A DNA stretch of 64,000 nucleotides from Cohnella sp. GbtcB17 (GCF_019091135.1 NZ_JAGXJW010000032.1:29558-93557); one strand, 5' to 3'. Positions 33,442 through 42,924 are shown, numbered from the stretch's first letter. The notes: generated by a model from the sequence alone, not told the origin. Program-made: numbers and translations.

Positions 33442-33894
33442 TCAAGGGAGCTCCTCGATCTCCGCGTATCGGATCGGAAGCGTATAGCGCTTCCCGTCCG
33501 CGGCGATCTCGATACCGACGCCTTTCGACAGCCATGCTCGCTCCATCGTTTTAGTTGTATAAAAGACGTGCTCCACCATGGTCTCCTGGCCGGGTTGGAG
33601 CAGGAATGGCGTTGCGCCGTTTCGGTCGTCCGCTTTGATTTCAACTCGCTTCAAGCCGTCTTTATTCCGCAGATGGGGATTTAAAAATACGATATAGGCC
33701 GCAAACGAAACGTCCTTATCGGTTGGATTCGCGATCACGGCGTGGATCTCGAGCGCTTTCTCTTCGGCGTACCATCTCACCAAGCTTTGCGGCTCGAGCA
33801 CAAGCGCTTGTTTGGAAGAAGTAAGCGATGGGCCGCAAGCCGAGCAAGATATGAGGAGCAAGCAGAACATCATATAAACGGCACGCTTAAGCAT
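33442..33894 (-). CDS. Putative lipoprotein of unknown function
   Basis: A 150-residue exported protein. MLKRAVYMMFCLLLISC gives a short signal peptide with lipobox LLISC (Cys17; a second CSAC follows). The mature part is beta-rich (LEIHAVIANPTDKDVSF, FLLQPGQETMVEHVFY), resembling small immunoglobulin-like or SLAP domains that extend from the membrane. Start ATG 33894 has only a weak site; an ATG 16 codons upstream is possible. No partner genes. Confidence 0.65.
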   Translation of the reverse strand: MLKRAVYMMFCLLLISCSACGPSLTSSKQALVLEPQSLVRWYAEEKALEIHAVIANPTDKDVSFAAYIVFLNPHLRNKDGLKRVEIKADDRNGATPFLLQPGQETMVEHVFYTTKTMERAWLSKGVGIEIAADGKRYTLPIRYAEIEELP

Positions 33895-34025
33895 AGTCCA
33901 CCCCGGTCCACCCCGAATTAACAACGTATATGATTTCCACATAATGGTTAGACGCCTGCCAGGAAGAAAAGTTTCTGCCCGTCATCCTGCCCGCCGAATC
34001 AGCGCGCCGTCGGCGGTCCACTATC

Positions 34026-34053
34026 GCATGAAACTACCAAAAATGGTCATCGC
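34026..34053 (+). promoter_or_regulatory. Shared upstream element, copy in front of the isomerase operon
   Basis: gcatgaaactacc then aaaaatggtcatcgc. It is identical at 25 of 28 positions to the element upstream of lplB (45032-45059, other strand) and lies 91 nt before the isomerase start. A CTATCT hexamer follows about 10 bp on, where lplB has CTATAA. Likely a binding site for one regulator shared by both operons. Confidence 0.7.
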
Positions 34054-34144
34054 CGTCCTCTATCTATCCGCAGCCCGGATTTTTAAACTGAAGACGACCC
34101 ATGGATTCGTCTTCATCCAAACTGCATTCATTGGAGGCCGGCTC

Positions 34145-34963
34145 ATGAAATTGTCGTTAAGCATGTGGAGCATGCACCGGACGGTTCGCGCGCAAGGCTG
34201 GACGGTGCTGGACTTTTTATCGTTTTGCCGGGCGGAGGGCATCGGGCAAGTCGAGCTGCTCGACGTCTTCTGGAAGGATGTCGAACAGGAGCTGCCCCAA
34301 GTCGTCCGCTTCGCCAAGGAGAACGGCATTCGAATCGCCAGCTATGCGGTCGCGAACGACTTCGTCAAAGCGGACGAAAGGGAGCGCGAGGCGGCGCTGA
34401 ACACGATTCTGAATGCGTTTGCGGTCGCGAAGGCGCTCGGGACGCAGACGATCCGCGTCTTCTCGGGCAATCTGAGCGAAGGATTCACCTTCGATTCGGC
34501 GCTGGCGCATATCGTGGCCGGCCTGGGGGCGGCTTCGGCGCTCGCGGATCGGCAGGGCCTGACGTTATGCCTGGAAAACCACGGGCAGCTGGCCGGCACT
34601 GGGGCGCAGATGCTTGAGATTTTGAACCGCGTAGATTCCCCCGCGCTGAAGTCGACCTTCGATACGGGCAATTTCCTGCTCGTTGAGGAAGATCCGCTGC
34701 GCGCGCTGGACACGCTGCTGCCCCGGATCGGCCACGTCCACGTGAAGGACTTCAAAGAAGATCCGCAAGGCCGCTACCGCTCGCTCGCGGGTAAGAAGTT
34801 CGAGGGCACGCCGGCCGGCGGAGGTCTCGTCCGGTTGGATACGATCGTCGAGCGGCTGCGAGAGGCCGGCTACGAAGGGGAGTACGTGCTGGAGTACGAA
34901 GGTACGGGAGACGAGGCTGCCGGTATTCGGGCAAGCTTCGAATATTTCAAGTCGATCTCTTAG
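34145..34963 (+). CDS. Sugar phosphate isomerase/epimerase (TIM barrel)
   Basis: A 272-residue xylose-isomerase-like TIM barrel (AP_endonuc_2). Metal-ligand regions are seen: EGIGQVELLD, LCLENHGQLAG, STFDTGNFLL, HVHVKDFKED and VLEYEGTGDE, giving the Glu-Asp-His-Glu pattern. Such enzymes isomerise or epimerise sugars or keto-sugars; some act on 3-keto-glycosides beside Gfo/Idh/MocA oxidases. ATG 34145 follows ggagg. It is the first gene of an operon with an FAD oxidoreductase and a Gfo/Idh/MocA enzyme, under the shared element at 34026. An in-frame ATG/GTG further upstream has no site. Confidence 0.88.
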   Translation: MKLSLSMWSMHRTVRAQGWTVLDFLSFCRAEGIGQVELLDVFWKDVEQELPQVVRFAKENGIRIASYAVANDFVKADEREREAALNTILNAFAVAKALGTQTIRVFSGNLSEGFTFDSALAHIVAGLGAASALADRQGLTLCLENHGQLAGTGAQMLEILNRVDSPALKSTFDTGNFLLVEEDPLRALDTLLPRIGHVHVKDFKEDPQGRYRSLAGKKFEGTPAGGGLVRLDTIVERLREAGYEGEYVLEYEGTGDEAAGIRASFEYFKSIS

Positions 34964-34989
34964 GATCTACACCGAAGGAGGCTACGGGA

Positions 34990-36564
34990 ATGGGGCGCGA
35001 AATGAAGGCCGATATCGTCGTAATCGGAGGCGGCACCGGCGGCGTCGCCGCCGCTTTGGCCGCCGCGCGGGCCGGACGAACGGTCATCCTGACGGAGGAA
35101 ACGCGCTGGCTCGGCGGGCAGCTGACCAGCCAGGCCGTGCCGCCAGACGAGCATCCGTGGATCGAATCGTTCGGATGCACGGCCAGCTATAGGCAGTTTC
35201 GCGACAGCGTGCGGCAGTATTATAGGGAGCACTACCCGTTAACCAGTCAGGCGCGGACGATTCGCCATCTGAATCCCGGCGGCGGCACCGTCAGCCGGCT
35301 CTGCCATGAACCGCGCGTCGCAGTCGCCGTCATCGACCAGATGCTCGCGCCGTACGTCGCCGGCGGACGGCTGACCGTGCTGCTGCGCCATACGCCGGTC
35401 CGCGCCGAGACGGACGGCGATACGGTCTTCGCGGTCGACGTCCGCAGCGAAGAGACCGGAGATATCGTCCATCTGACCGGCGACCGCTTCCTGGATGCGA
35501 CCGAATGCGGCGACCTGCTGCCCCTCGCCGGGGTCGAATACGTCACGGGCGCCGAATCCCGGGACGAGACCGGAGAGCCGCATGCGGTGGCCGGCGAGGC
35601 GCGACCGCAGGATATGCAGGGCTTCACCTATTGCTTCGCTATGGATTATTTCGAAGGCGAGCATCACGTCATCGACAGGCCCGCGGAGTACGCGTTCTGG
35701 CGGGAATACGCGCCCAGCTTCTGGCCGGGCAAGCTGCTTAGCCTGACGGGCGTCCGCCCGGCGACGATGGAGCCGATCGACTATGCGCTGTTCCCGGGAA
35801 GCGAGGGATTCTCCCTGTTCGCTTATCGGCAGATCGCGAAGCGCAGCTACCACGAAAACTACATTTATCCGAGCGATATTACGCTGGTCAACTGGCCGCA
35901 AAACGACTACTGGCTCGGCTCGATCATCGACGTGCCCGAGGCGGAGCGCTGGCAGCATCTGGCGCGCGCCAAGCAGCTCAGCCTGTCGCTGCTCTACTGG
36001 CTGCAGACGGAGGCGCCGCGGCCGGACGGCGGAGCGGGCTATCCCGGCCTGCGCCTGCGGCCGGACGTGGTCGGCACCGAAGACGGCTTGGCCATGTACC
36101 CGTACGTCCGGGAATCCCGGCGTATTCGCGCTGCGTTCACCGTCCTCGAGCAGCACGTCGCCGCGGCAAGCCGGCCCGACGGGAAGGCCGAGGCTTTCGC
36201 CGACAGCGTAGGCCTCGGCTGCTACCGCATGGCCCTGCACCCGAGCACCGAGGGACAGCCGTACATCGACATCTCCTCGCTGCCTTTTCAGATCCCGCTC
36301 GGCGCCTTGCTGCCGGTGCGCATGGACAATCTGCTGGCCGCCGCCAAAAACATCGGCACGACCCATATCACAAAAGGGAGCTACCGCCTGCACCCGGTCG
36401 AAAGGAACATCGGCGAAGCCGCTGGCGCATGCGCGGCCTACAGCCTGGAGCGCGGGCTGATGCCGCGCGGCGTGCGGGACGATCCGCAGGAGCTGGCCGC
36501 CTTCCAGCGTAGGCTGGCCGATCAAGGCGTGGAGCTGAGCTGGCCGTCCGTTCACGCCGTATAA
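34990..36564 (+). CDS. FAD-dependent oxidoreductase (FAD_oxidored family)
   Basis: A 524-residue flavoprotein. DIVVIGGGTGGVAAALAAAR is the N-terminal FAD-binding loop, ILTEETRWLGGQLTSQ the family's second signature, FLDATECGDLLPLAG the central motif and GSYRLHPVERNIGEAAG the C-terminal FAD contact. This family (pfam12831) accompanies sugar-use gene clusters in Paenibacilli; substrates are mostly unknown. No signal peptide. ATG 34990 follows aaggagg by 8 nt. In an operon between the isomerase and the Gfo/Idh/MocA gene. Confidence 0.88.
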   Translation: MGREMKADIVVIGGGTGGVAAALAAARAGRTVILTEETRWLGGQLTSQAVPPDEHPWIESFGCTASYRQFRDSVRQYYREHYPLTSQARTIRHLNPGGGTVSRLCHEPRVAVAVIDQMLAPYVAGGRLTVLLRHTPVRAETDGDTVFAVDVRSEETGDIVHLTGDRFLDATECGDLLPLAGVEYVTGAESRDETGEPHAVAGEARPQDMQGFTYCFAMDYFEGEHHVIDRPAEYAFWREYAPSFWPGKLLSLTGVRPATMEPIDYALFPGSEGFSLFAYRQIAKRSYHENYIYPSDITLVNWPQNDYWLGSIIDVPEAERWQHLARAKQLSLSLLYWLQTEAPRPDGGAGYPGLRLRPDVVGTEDGLAMYPYVRESRRIRAAFTVLEQHVAAASRPDGKAEAFADSVGLGCYRMALHPSTEGQPYIDISSLPFQIPLGALLPVRMDNLLAAAKNIGTTHITKGSYRLHPVERNIGEAAGACAAYSLERGLMPRGVRDDPQELAAFQRRLADQGVELSWPSVHAV

Positions 36565-36604
36565 CGCAGCCCAAGTCATCCATCCATCGGAAAGAGGGAT
36601 CGCT

Positions 36605-37666
36605 ATGAGTCAAGTCGGCATCGGCATCATCGGGCTCGGCACCATCTCCGAGCTCCATCTGAAAGCCTACCAGAACAACCCTGGCGCCAAGCTGGTGGCG
36701 GTATGCGACCTGAACGAGGAGCGGGCCCGTGCCAAAGCCGAGAAGTACGGCGTGCCGAACGTTTACACGGATTACCGGGAGATGCTGGCCAATCCGGACG
36801 TGCATGCGATCAGCGTCTGCACCTGGAACGACACGCACGCGCTGTTCAGCATCGCGGCGCTCGACGCGGGCAAGCACGTACTGGTCGAGAAGCCGCTGTG
36901 CAAAACGGTGGAGGAGGCGCTCGAAGTCGAAGCGGCCGTCCGCCGTTCGGGCAAGCAGCTGCAGGTCGGGTTCGTCCGCAGGTACGGCTCCAACACCGGC
37001 GTCGTCCGCTCGTTCATCGAGAGCGGGGAGCTCGGGGAGATTTATTATGCCAAAGCATCCTGCATCCGCCGAGTCGGCAATCCGGGCGGCTGGTTCGGCG
37101 ACATCGAGCGCTCCGGGGGCGGACCGCTGATCGATGTGGGCGTGCACGTCATCGATCTGTGCTGGTATTTGATGGGCCGCCCGAAGGTGAAGTCGATCAG
37201 CGGCAATACGTACGACAAGCTCGGCAACCGCTCCAACGTCCGCAATTTTACCCATTATAAAGCCGCCGATTACAGCCCGGACAACAATACGGTCGAGGAC
37301 CTGGCCAACGCCATGATCCGCTTCGACAACGGCGCGTCGCTGCTCGTGGACGTCAGCTTCTCCCTGCATGCCAAGGAAGACGAATTGACGGTCAAGCTCT
37401 ACGGGACCAAGGGCGGCGTGGAGCTCGAGCCGAAGCTCACCTTCGTGCTCGAGAAGCACGACACGATGCTGAATGCGGTGCCGCAGATCGACAGCGTGAC
37501 GTTCGACTTCGCCTCCGGCTTCCAGGCGGAGATCGACCACTACGTCGCCGTCTGCCGCGGCGAGAGAGAGACGCTGAGCCCGGTGGAGGACGGCGTGGAG
37601 ATGATGAAAATGCTGTGCGGCGTGTACGAGTCGGGCAAGCTGGGCAGAGAGATCGCGTTCGATTAA
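36605..37666 (+). CDS. Gfo/Idh/MocA-family NAD(P)-dependent sugar dehydrogenase
   Basis: A 353-residue oxidoreductase. IGIIGLGTISELHLKAYQ is the NAD(P) loop; HVLVEKPLCKTVEEAL is the EKP motif carrying the catalytic Lys; GGPLIDVGVHVIDLCWYLMG carries the GxxxDxGxHxxD catalytic end. Members oxidise a sugar or inositol hydroxyl. ATG 36605 follows agaggg. It is the last gene of the isomerase/FAD operon and has its own terminator. Together they suggest oxidation of a sugar or glycoside followed by isomerisation or elimination. Confidence 0.92.
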   Translation: MSQVGIGIIGLGTISELHLKAYQNNPGAKLVAVCDLNEERARAKAEKYGVPNVYTDYREMLANPDVHAISVCTWNDTHALFSIAALDAGKHVLVEKPLCKTVEEALEVEAAVRRSGKQLQVGFVRRYGSNTGVVRSFIESGELGEIYYAKASCIRRVGNPGGWFGDIERSGGGPLIDVGVHVIDLCWYLMGRPKVKSISGNTYDKLGNRSNVRNFTHYKAADYSPDNNTVEDLANAMIRFDNGASLLVDVSFSLHAKEDELTVKLYGTKGGVELEPKLTFVLEKHDTMLNAVPQIDSVTFDFASGFQAEIDHYVAVCRGERETLSPVEDGVEMMKMLCGVYESGKLGREIAFD

Positions 37667-37702
37667 ACAAACAGACAGACGCGTCTTAGAGAATCGCAGG
37701 AG

Positions 37703-37734
37703 AACCATGTCGGGGCGACTCGGCATGGTTTTCT
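37703..37734 (+). terminator. Intrinsic terminator of the isomerase operon
   Basis: Arms aaccatg...catggtt with inner pairing and a tttt tail, 36 bp after the dehydrogenase stop. Confidence 0.8.
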
Positions 37735-37819
37735 TCGGCTTAACTTGCAGTGGAGAAAAGAAGCCATTCAAGCTATCCTATTGGATATGAACCGATAGAA
37801 TGGGGACAAACGTCCGATC

Positions 37820-40522
37820 ATGAATGCGCAGATCATAACCACGAAGCTGTATATCCCCGTGTCCCGGTCCAAGACCGTTCCACGGCCGCGTCTGTTGGAG
37901 CGGTTAAACGAAGGTCTGGACCGCAAGCTCACTCTCGTCTCCGCCTCCGCCGGGTTCGGCAAAACGACGCTGGTCGCCGAATGGGCCGCCGGCTGCGGCC
38001 ATCCCGTCGCTTGGCTTTCCTTGGACGAACGGGATAACGATGCCGCGAGTTTCCTGGCCCATCTTGTCGCCGCGGTGAACAGGATGGCCGAGTCTATCGG
38101 AGGAGACGCTGCTCCCCCGCGCATATCGCCGCCATCGTCAACCGACACCGCGCTGACCGTCCTGCTCAATGAGACCGCGGCCTTCCCGGTCCCTTTCGTA
38201 CTGGTGCTCGACGACTTCCATGTCATTCGCGCGAAGCCGATCGACGATGCGGTCGCCTTCCTGCTTGAGCATCTTCCCCCGCAAATGCACCTCGTCATCG
38301 CGACCCGGGAAGATCCGCAGCTGCCGTTAAGCCGGTTGCGCGTACGCGGCGACTTGACCGAGCTGCGCGCTGCGGACCTGCGCTTTTCCGCCGGCGAAGC
38401 GGCCGCATTCCTGAGCGAGGCGATGGGCCTGGCGCTATCGGCGGACGATATCTTCGCATTGGAGAGCCGTACCGAAGGCTGGATCGCGGGGCTCCAGCTG
38501 GCTGCGCTCTCGATGCGAGGACGCGAGGACATTCCGGCATTCATTCGCGCGTTCACCGGTGACAACCGGTACATTCTCGACTATCTGGTCGATGAGGTTT
38601 TGCGCCGTCAACCAGCGCCTATCCGGAATTTCCTGCTGCAAACCTCGATTCTCGAACGGCTGTCCGGACCGCTGTGCGACGCTGTCACCGGCGAAGGGGA
38701 AAGCGGCGCGCGCTTGGAAGCGCTGGAGAAGGGTAATTTTTTTGTCGTTCCGCTGGATGACAGGCGCGAGTGGTATCGGTACCATCACCTCTTCGGCGAA
38801 GTGCTGGCCGCGCACTTAAAGTCGGATCAGCCGGATCGGGTACCCGAGCTTCATCGGCGTGCGAGCCTGTGGTATGAAATTCACGGCTCGGCGGCCGATG
38901 CGATCCGTCACGCCCTGTCGGCAGGCGATGTCGCGCGGGCGGCGGACCTGATCGAGCTTGCCTGGCCGGAGATGCGAAGACTTAGGCAAGGGCTCGCGGT
39001 ACTGGGCTGGCTGAAGGCGCTGCCGGACGAGCTGGTGCGCCGCAGGCCCGTCCTGAGCGCCGAATTCGCCTGGGCGCTCATGGCCGGCGGGGAGTTCGGG
39101 GCCGTCGAGGAGCGCTTTCGGGACGCGGAACGCGGGTTGGAGACAGCCGCGGATATCCACGCGAGCATGGCCGACAGGGTCGTTGTGGATCAAGCGGAAT
39201 TCGAGCGCCTTCCGGGCACGATCGCCGGCTATCGCGCCGCGCGCGCCCAAGTGCTGGGCGATATTCCGGCAGCGATCCGATATGCGCGGCAGGTCCTCGA
39301 CCTCGTGCCGGAGGGCGACCGTCTTCGGCGCGGTGCGGCGGCGGCGCTCCTGGGGCTGGCGGCGTGGACGAGCGGCGATCTCGAGACCGCGTACCGGTTG
39401 TTCGATGAGGGCATGGCCGGCGTACTGCTGGCCGGAAATATATCGGACGCGATCGGGGGCGCGATCGCCTTGGCCGATATCCGGATCGCGCAAGGCCGGC
39501 TGCGCCAAGCGATGAAGGTCTACGAGCGAGGCTTGGCGCTGGCCGAGGAGCATGGCGAGCGTATGTCGCGGGGGGCGATCGATATCTACGTGGCGAAAAG
39601 CGAGCTCAGCCGCGAGCGCAACGATCTTCAGGCCGCCGCGAAGCTGCTGCTGACGGGCAAGGAGCTGAACGAGCGCGCCCTTCGCCCGCAGATCGGCTAT
39701 CGCTGGCACGTCGCCATGGCCCGGCTCGCGGAGGCGAACGAAGACCTGAACGGCGCGCTCGCGTTTCTCCAGGAGGCCGAGCGGCTGTATAGAGGCCATT
39801 TTTTCCCCAATGTGCGTCCGGTCCCGGCGATAAAAACGCGGGTTTGGCTCGCGATGGGGCGGCTGGAAGATGCTCTCGATTGGGTGAGGGAGCAGGGACT
39901 GTCCGCCGAGGACGAGCTCTCCTATCTGCGCGAATTCGAGCACGTCACGCTCGCTAGGGTGCTCCTGGCGAAGTACATGCACGATCGCACCGACCGCTCG
40001 ATCAGGCAGGTGTCGGTTCTATTGGAGCGCCTGCTCCAAGCGGCAGAGGAGGGCGGGCGAACGGGGAGCGCGATCGAGATTCTGATCCTGCAGGCGATGG
40101 CCCATGATGCCCAAGGCGACCGTTCTGCTGCGCTGGGGCCGCTGGAACGCGCGCTGACCTTTGCGGAAGCGGAAGGCTATGTCCGCGTTTTCGCGGACGA
40201 AGGCTCGCCCATGGCCGCCTTGCTTGAAGCTGCCCTGAAGCAGGGAGTCTCCCCGGGTTATATCCGCCGGCTGCTATCCGCGTTCGGCAGTGCCGAGAAC
40301 GGCGCGACGCACAAGCGGCAGGCGTTAAGCGAGCCGTTGAGCGATCGGGAGCTGGAGGTGCTTCGGCTGTTCCGAACCGAGCTGAACGGACCGGATATCG
40401 CCCGCATGCTCCATATCTCTCTGAACACCCTGCGGTCCCATACAAAAAATATATATAGCAAGCTTGAGGTGAACAACCGTCGCGCCGCGGTTCGGCGGGC
40501 GGATGAGCTCGAATTGGACTAG
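37820..40522 (+). CDS. MalT-like LuxR-family ATP-dependent regulator
   Basis: A 900-residue signal-transduction ATPase. TTKLYIPVSRSKTVPRPRLL is the usual MalT-type N-terminus; Walker A is SASAGFGKTT near residue 46 and VLVLDDFHVI is Walker B. A winged-helix and TPR-like helical middle (to about 830) is followed by a LuxR-type HTH (PLSDRELEVLRLFRTELNG, MLHISLNTLRSHTKNIYSKL). Such regulators bind an inducer and ATP, then activate promoters. ATG 37820 has a poor ribosome site. A perfect palindrome and a membrane-protein gene lie just downstream, the likeliest target. Confidence 0.9.
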   Translation: MNAQIITTKLYIPVSRSKTVPRPRLLERLNEGLDRKLTLVSASAGFGKTTLVAEWAAGCGHPVAWLSLDERDNDAASFLAHLVAAVNRMAESIGGDAAPPRISPPSSTDTALTVLLNETAAFPVPFVLVLDDFHVIRAKPIDDAVAFLLEHLPPQMHLVIATREDPQLPLSRLRVRGDLTELRAADLRFSAGEAAAFLSEAMGLALSADDIFALESRTEGWIAGLQLAALSMRGREDIPAFIRAFTGDNRYILDYLVDEVLRRQPAPIRNFLLQTSILERLSGPLCDAVTGEGESGARLEALEKGNFFVVPLDDRREWYRYHHLFGEVLAAHLKSDQPDRVPELHRRASLWYEIHGSAADAIRHALSAGDVARAADLIELAWPEMRRLRQGLAVLGWLKALPDELVRRRPVLSAEFAWALMAGGEFGAVEERFRDAERGLETAADIHASMADRVVVDQAEFERLPGTIAGYRAARAQVLGDIPAAIRYARQVLDLVPEGDRLRRGAAAALLGLAAWTSGDLETAYRLFDEGMAGVLLAGNISDAIGGAIALADIRIAQGRLRQAMKVYERGLALAEEHGERMSRGAIDIYVAKSELSRERNDLQAAAKLLLTGKELNERALRPQIGYRWHVAMARLAEANEDLNGALAFLQEAERLYRGHFFPNVRPVPAIKTRVWLAMGRLEDALDWVREQGLSAEDELSYLREFEHVTLARVLLAKYMHDRTDRSIRQVSVLLERLLQAAEEGGRTGSAIEILILQAMAHDAQGDRSAALGPLERALTFAEAEGYVRVFADEGSPMAALLEAALKQGVSPGYIRRLLSAFGSAENGATHKRQALSEPLSDRELEVLRLFRTELNGPDIARMLHISLNTLRSHTKNIYSKLEVNNRRAAVRRADELELD

Positions 40523-40540
40523 CGCGCCTCCCCCTACAGT

Positions 40541-40581
40541 CCCGTTTTCGGTCGGTTTAGCGACCGCCGCGGGGCTTTTTT
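40541..40581 (+). terminator. Intrinsic terminator after the LuxR gene
   Basis: Stem with inner cggtcg/cgaccg and outer cccg/cgggg, followed by seven Ts. Confidence 0.75.
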
Positions 40582-40589
40582 GCTGCAAA

Positions 40590-40607
40590 ATCACCACATG
40601 TGGTGAT
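40590..40607. promoter_or_regulatory. Perfect 18-bp palindrome, candidate operator
   Basis: atcaccaca/tgtggtgat, 60 bp before the membrane-protein gene and just after the LuxR regulator's terminator. Symmetry and position suit a regulator site, possibly for the LuxR protein. Confidence 0.6.
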
Positions 40608-40666
40608 GCGTACTCCTCGCGCGAACAGGTATCTTAACCTTAACAGAAGAACGAGGAGACGAATCG

Positions 40667-41332
40667 ATGAACGCGAACCGCACAACTACAGGAAACAACA
40701 AGATCACCACCCCCGGCCTCATTCGTTGGTCAGGCGTGGCGGCTATGCTGGCAGGGATCCTCTTTATCGTCATACAGATGATCCATCCGGCCGACGTTCT
40801 CTCGTCCGTAACGACCGACGCATGGGCCACAGCCCATTATTTAACCATTCTGATGAGCCTCCTCGCCTTGGCCGGCATCACAGGGATTTACGCCAGGCAT
40901 GTCGAGAGGGCCGGATGGCTGGGTCTGGCAGGTTATCTCCTGTTCAGCCTCGAGTTTGCGCTTCTCATGGCGCTTACCTTCATCGAAGCTTTTATTTTGC
41001 CGCTGCTGGCGACCGACGCGCCGACGATCGTGGAAGGATTCCTGGGGCTCTCAAGCGGAGCGGGCAGCAAGGTTGACCTTGGCGCGCTTGCCGTCGCGGG
41101 ACCGGTATCGGCGGTCGCGTACTTGCTCGGCGGTCTGCTGTTCGGCATCGCCACGTTCCGCGCCGGCATTCTGTCGCGCGGCGCGGCTGGCTTGCTCGCC
41201 TTCGGAGCCGTCGCGTCTCTAGCCGCAGCCGTGCTTCCGCACGAGCTCGGGCGGCTCGCGGCGGTGCCCATGGGCTTGGGGCTGGCCTGGCTGGGTTATT
41301 CGCTTTGGTCTGAAAAGCGACAGGCTGCCTAG
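40667..41332 (+). CDS. Membrane protein of unknown function (DUF4386-like)
   Basis: A 221-residue protein with about six membrane segments: GVAAMLAGILFIVIQMI, YLTILMSLLALAGITGIYA, LAGYLLFSLEFALLMAL, VAYLLGGLLFGIATF and two more. The pattern fits the DUF4386-like group often found beside MalT-type regulators. ATG 40667 follows cgaggag. It lies behind a perfect palindrome and the LuxR gene; control by that regulator is inferred. No catalytic motif is visible. Confidence 0.8.
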   Translation: MNANRTTTGNNKITTPGLIRWSGVAAMLAGILFIVIQMIHPADVLSSVTTDAWATAHYLTILMSLLALAGITGIYARHVERAGWLGLAGYLLFSLEFALLMALTFIEAFILPLLATDAPTIVEGFLGLSSGAGSKVDLGALAVAGPVSAVAYLLGGLLFGIATFRAGILSRGAAGLLAFGAVASLAAAVLPHELGRLAAVPMGLGLAWLGYSLWSEKRQAA

Positions 41333-41348
41333 ACGCTTAATGAAGAAT

Positions 41349-41410
41349 AGGAGCCGGCCATCTTCCGCCTGCAGCATCGCTGCAGGCAGAAAATGAACGG
41401 CTCCTTTCTC
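41349..41410. terminator. Nested hairpin terminator between converging genes
   Basis: Outer arms aggagccg/cggctcct enclose a second perfect hairpin, gcctgcagc-atc-gctgcaggc. Lies between the membrane-protein gene and the sugar-binding protein gene. Confidence 0.7.
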
Positions 41411-41427
41411 TGGCGCTTTCGCTTGCG

Positions 41428-42924
41428 TTAAGACTTCGCGCTCTTATACCAATCGTTCGCGCCCTTGGTCATTTCGTCGCCGCCTTGCTCCTTCCATTCG
41501 TTCACGAAGGCGTCGTAGTTGGTCAGCGGCTCCGTGCCGGAGATGAAGTTGACCATCCAGTCGACCTGCAGCTGCAGCAGATTCAGCTTGTTTTTGGCCA
41601 CCTCGGGAATCGGCGGGGCGAGTGCGATCGGGTCTGTGACGATGAGGCCCTCGGCGTTCTTCTGCATGTTTTCGAAATAGGCCTGCAGCGTCGGATCCTT
41701 GCGGACGCGTGCCGCCCAGTAGTCGGGGTAATGCGTCTCGTCGACGCCGGTCATCAGGACGCTGGCGTTGCTCAGGTCATCGTTGAACTTCGGCAGGATC
41801 GGATAGTACTTGCCGTCCTTGACCTCGTGGTGGACGCCTTCCTTGCCGATCGCGAGCTCTTTGAACACGTCCGGCTGGAGCTTGGCATCGAGCAGCTTCA
41901 CGGCATCGTCCTTGTGCTTGGCGTACTTCGGCACGACCGCGTACCATGTCGTCCCGCTGGCCGCGAACACCGTCGCCTTGCCTGTCTTGTCCTTCAGATA
42001 CGGCACGAGCGATACCTTCGCGTTCGGCTCGTTGGCCATAAGCGCGTTGATGGCATTCGGCGCGTTGTACCACGCCAGCTTGAACATCGCGGCCTGGCCG
42101 TTGGCGAACTTCTCCATGACCTTGGCGGCCGTGTTGAGCGGCAGCTCAACGTCCAGCAGCCCTTCTGCGTACAGCTTGTTCATGTAGGCCAGAAAGTCCT
42201 TCATCTGCGGCGTCTCGATCTGATGTACGAGCGTGCCGTTCTGGTCCACCCAGTCGGTCGTGACGCCGAACGCGGCGGCGATGTCGCCGAGCAGCGAGCT
42301 GACCGCCTCTTTGCTGCCGGTGAGCGGGATGACGTTCTTTTTCTCCTTGATCGTCTTCAGCACGGTGTACAGCTCGTCGGTGTTCGTCGGCATCTTAAGG
42401 CCCAGCTCATCGAGCCAATCTTGCCGCACAACGAGCTCCTCGCTGACGGCCACGCCCGACCCGGTCTCCGGGATGCCGTAGATTTTACCGTCGATCTTGG
42501 CGCTCTCCCACGACTTCTCCGAGATCGCCGTCTTGATGTTGCCGCCGAACTGTTCGATCCGGTCGTCGAGCGGCTCAAGCGCGCCGGTGCTGGCGAGGTT
42601 GTAAAACTGCGGCGCGCTCAGCTTCATAAGATCGTAGGGCTCTTTGTTGATGACGAGCAGGTTCAGCTTCTCGTCGGCGTTTTCGGCCGGCAGCATATCG
42701 AACTTGATCGGATAACCGGTGAGCGTGGACACGGCCTTCGCCGAGTAGTCCTGGTTCGGGTCGAACCGGCTGTACTGCATCAGCATCCGCAGCTCCGGCT
42801 TGTCGCCTTTCCCGCCCGACGACGAGGACGAACCGGCCTCATTGTTCGAATCGTTCCCTCCGCAGGCCGAGACGGCTGTCGCCAGGAGCGCCCCGAGCAG
42901 CAACACAGACAACTTTTTGACCAT
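41428..42924 (-). CDS. Extracellular sugar-binding lipoprotein of an Lpl-type ABC transporter
   Basis: A 498-residue substrate-binding protein, LplA-like. The signal peptide ends in lipobox VSAC (Cys21), followed by a Gly/Ser-rich linker. The body has the SBP_bac_1 pattern (LVVRQDWLDELGLKMPTNTD, NGQAAMFKLAWYN) and the family ending WKEQGGDEMTKGANDWY. ATG 42924 follows ggaggg. It is the third gene of the minus-strand lplB-lplC operon, 122 bp after lplC, and would deliver an oligosaccharide or glycoside. Ligand unknown. Confidence 0.92.
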   Translation of the reverse strand: MVKKLSVLLLGALLATAVSACGGNDSNNEAGSSSSSGGKGDKPELRMLMQYSRFDPNQDYSAKAVSTLTGYPIKFDMLPAENADEKLNLLVINKEPYDLMKLSAPQFYNLASTGALEPLDDRIEQFGGNIKTAISEKSWESAKIDGKIYGIPETGSGVAVSEELVVRQDWLDELGLKMPTNTDELYTVLKTIKEKKNVIPLTGSKEAVSSLLGDIAAAFGVTTDWVDQNGTLVHQIETPQMKDFLAYMNKLYAEGLLDVELPLNTAAKVMEKFANGQAAMFKLAWYNAPNAINALMANEPNAKVSLVPYLKDKTGKATVFAASGTTWYAVVPKYAKHKDDAVKLLDAKLQPDVFKELAIGKEGVHHEVKDGKYYPILPKFNDDLSNASVLMTGVDETHYPDYWAARVRKDPTLQAYFENMQKNAEGLIVTDPIALAPPIPEVAKNKLNLLQLQVDWMVNFISGTEPLTNYDAFVNEWKEQGGDEMTKGANDWYKSAKS

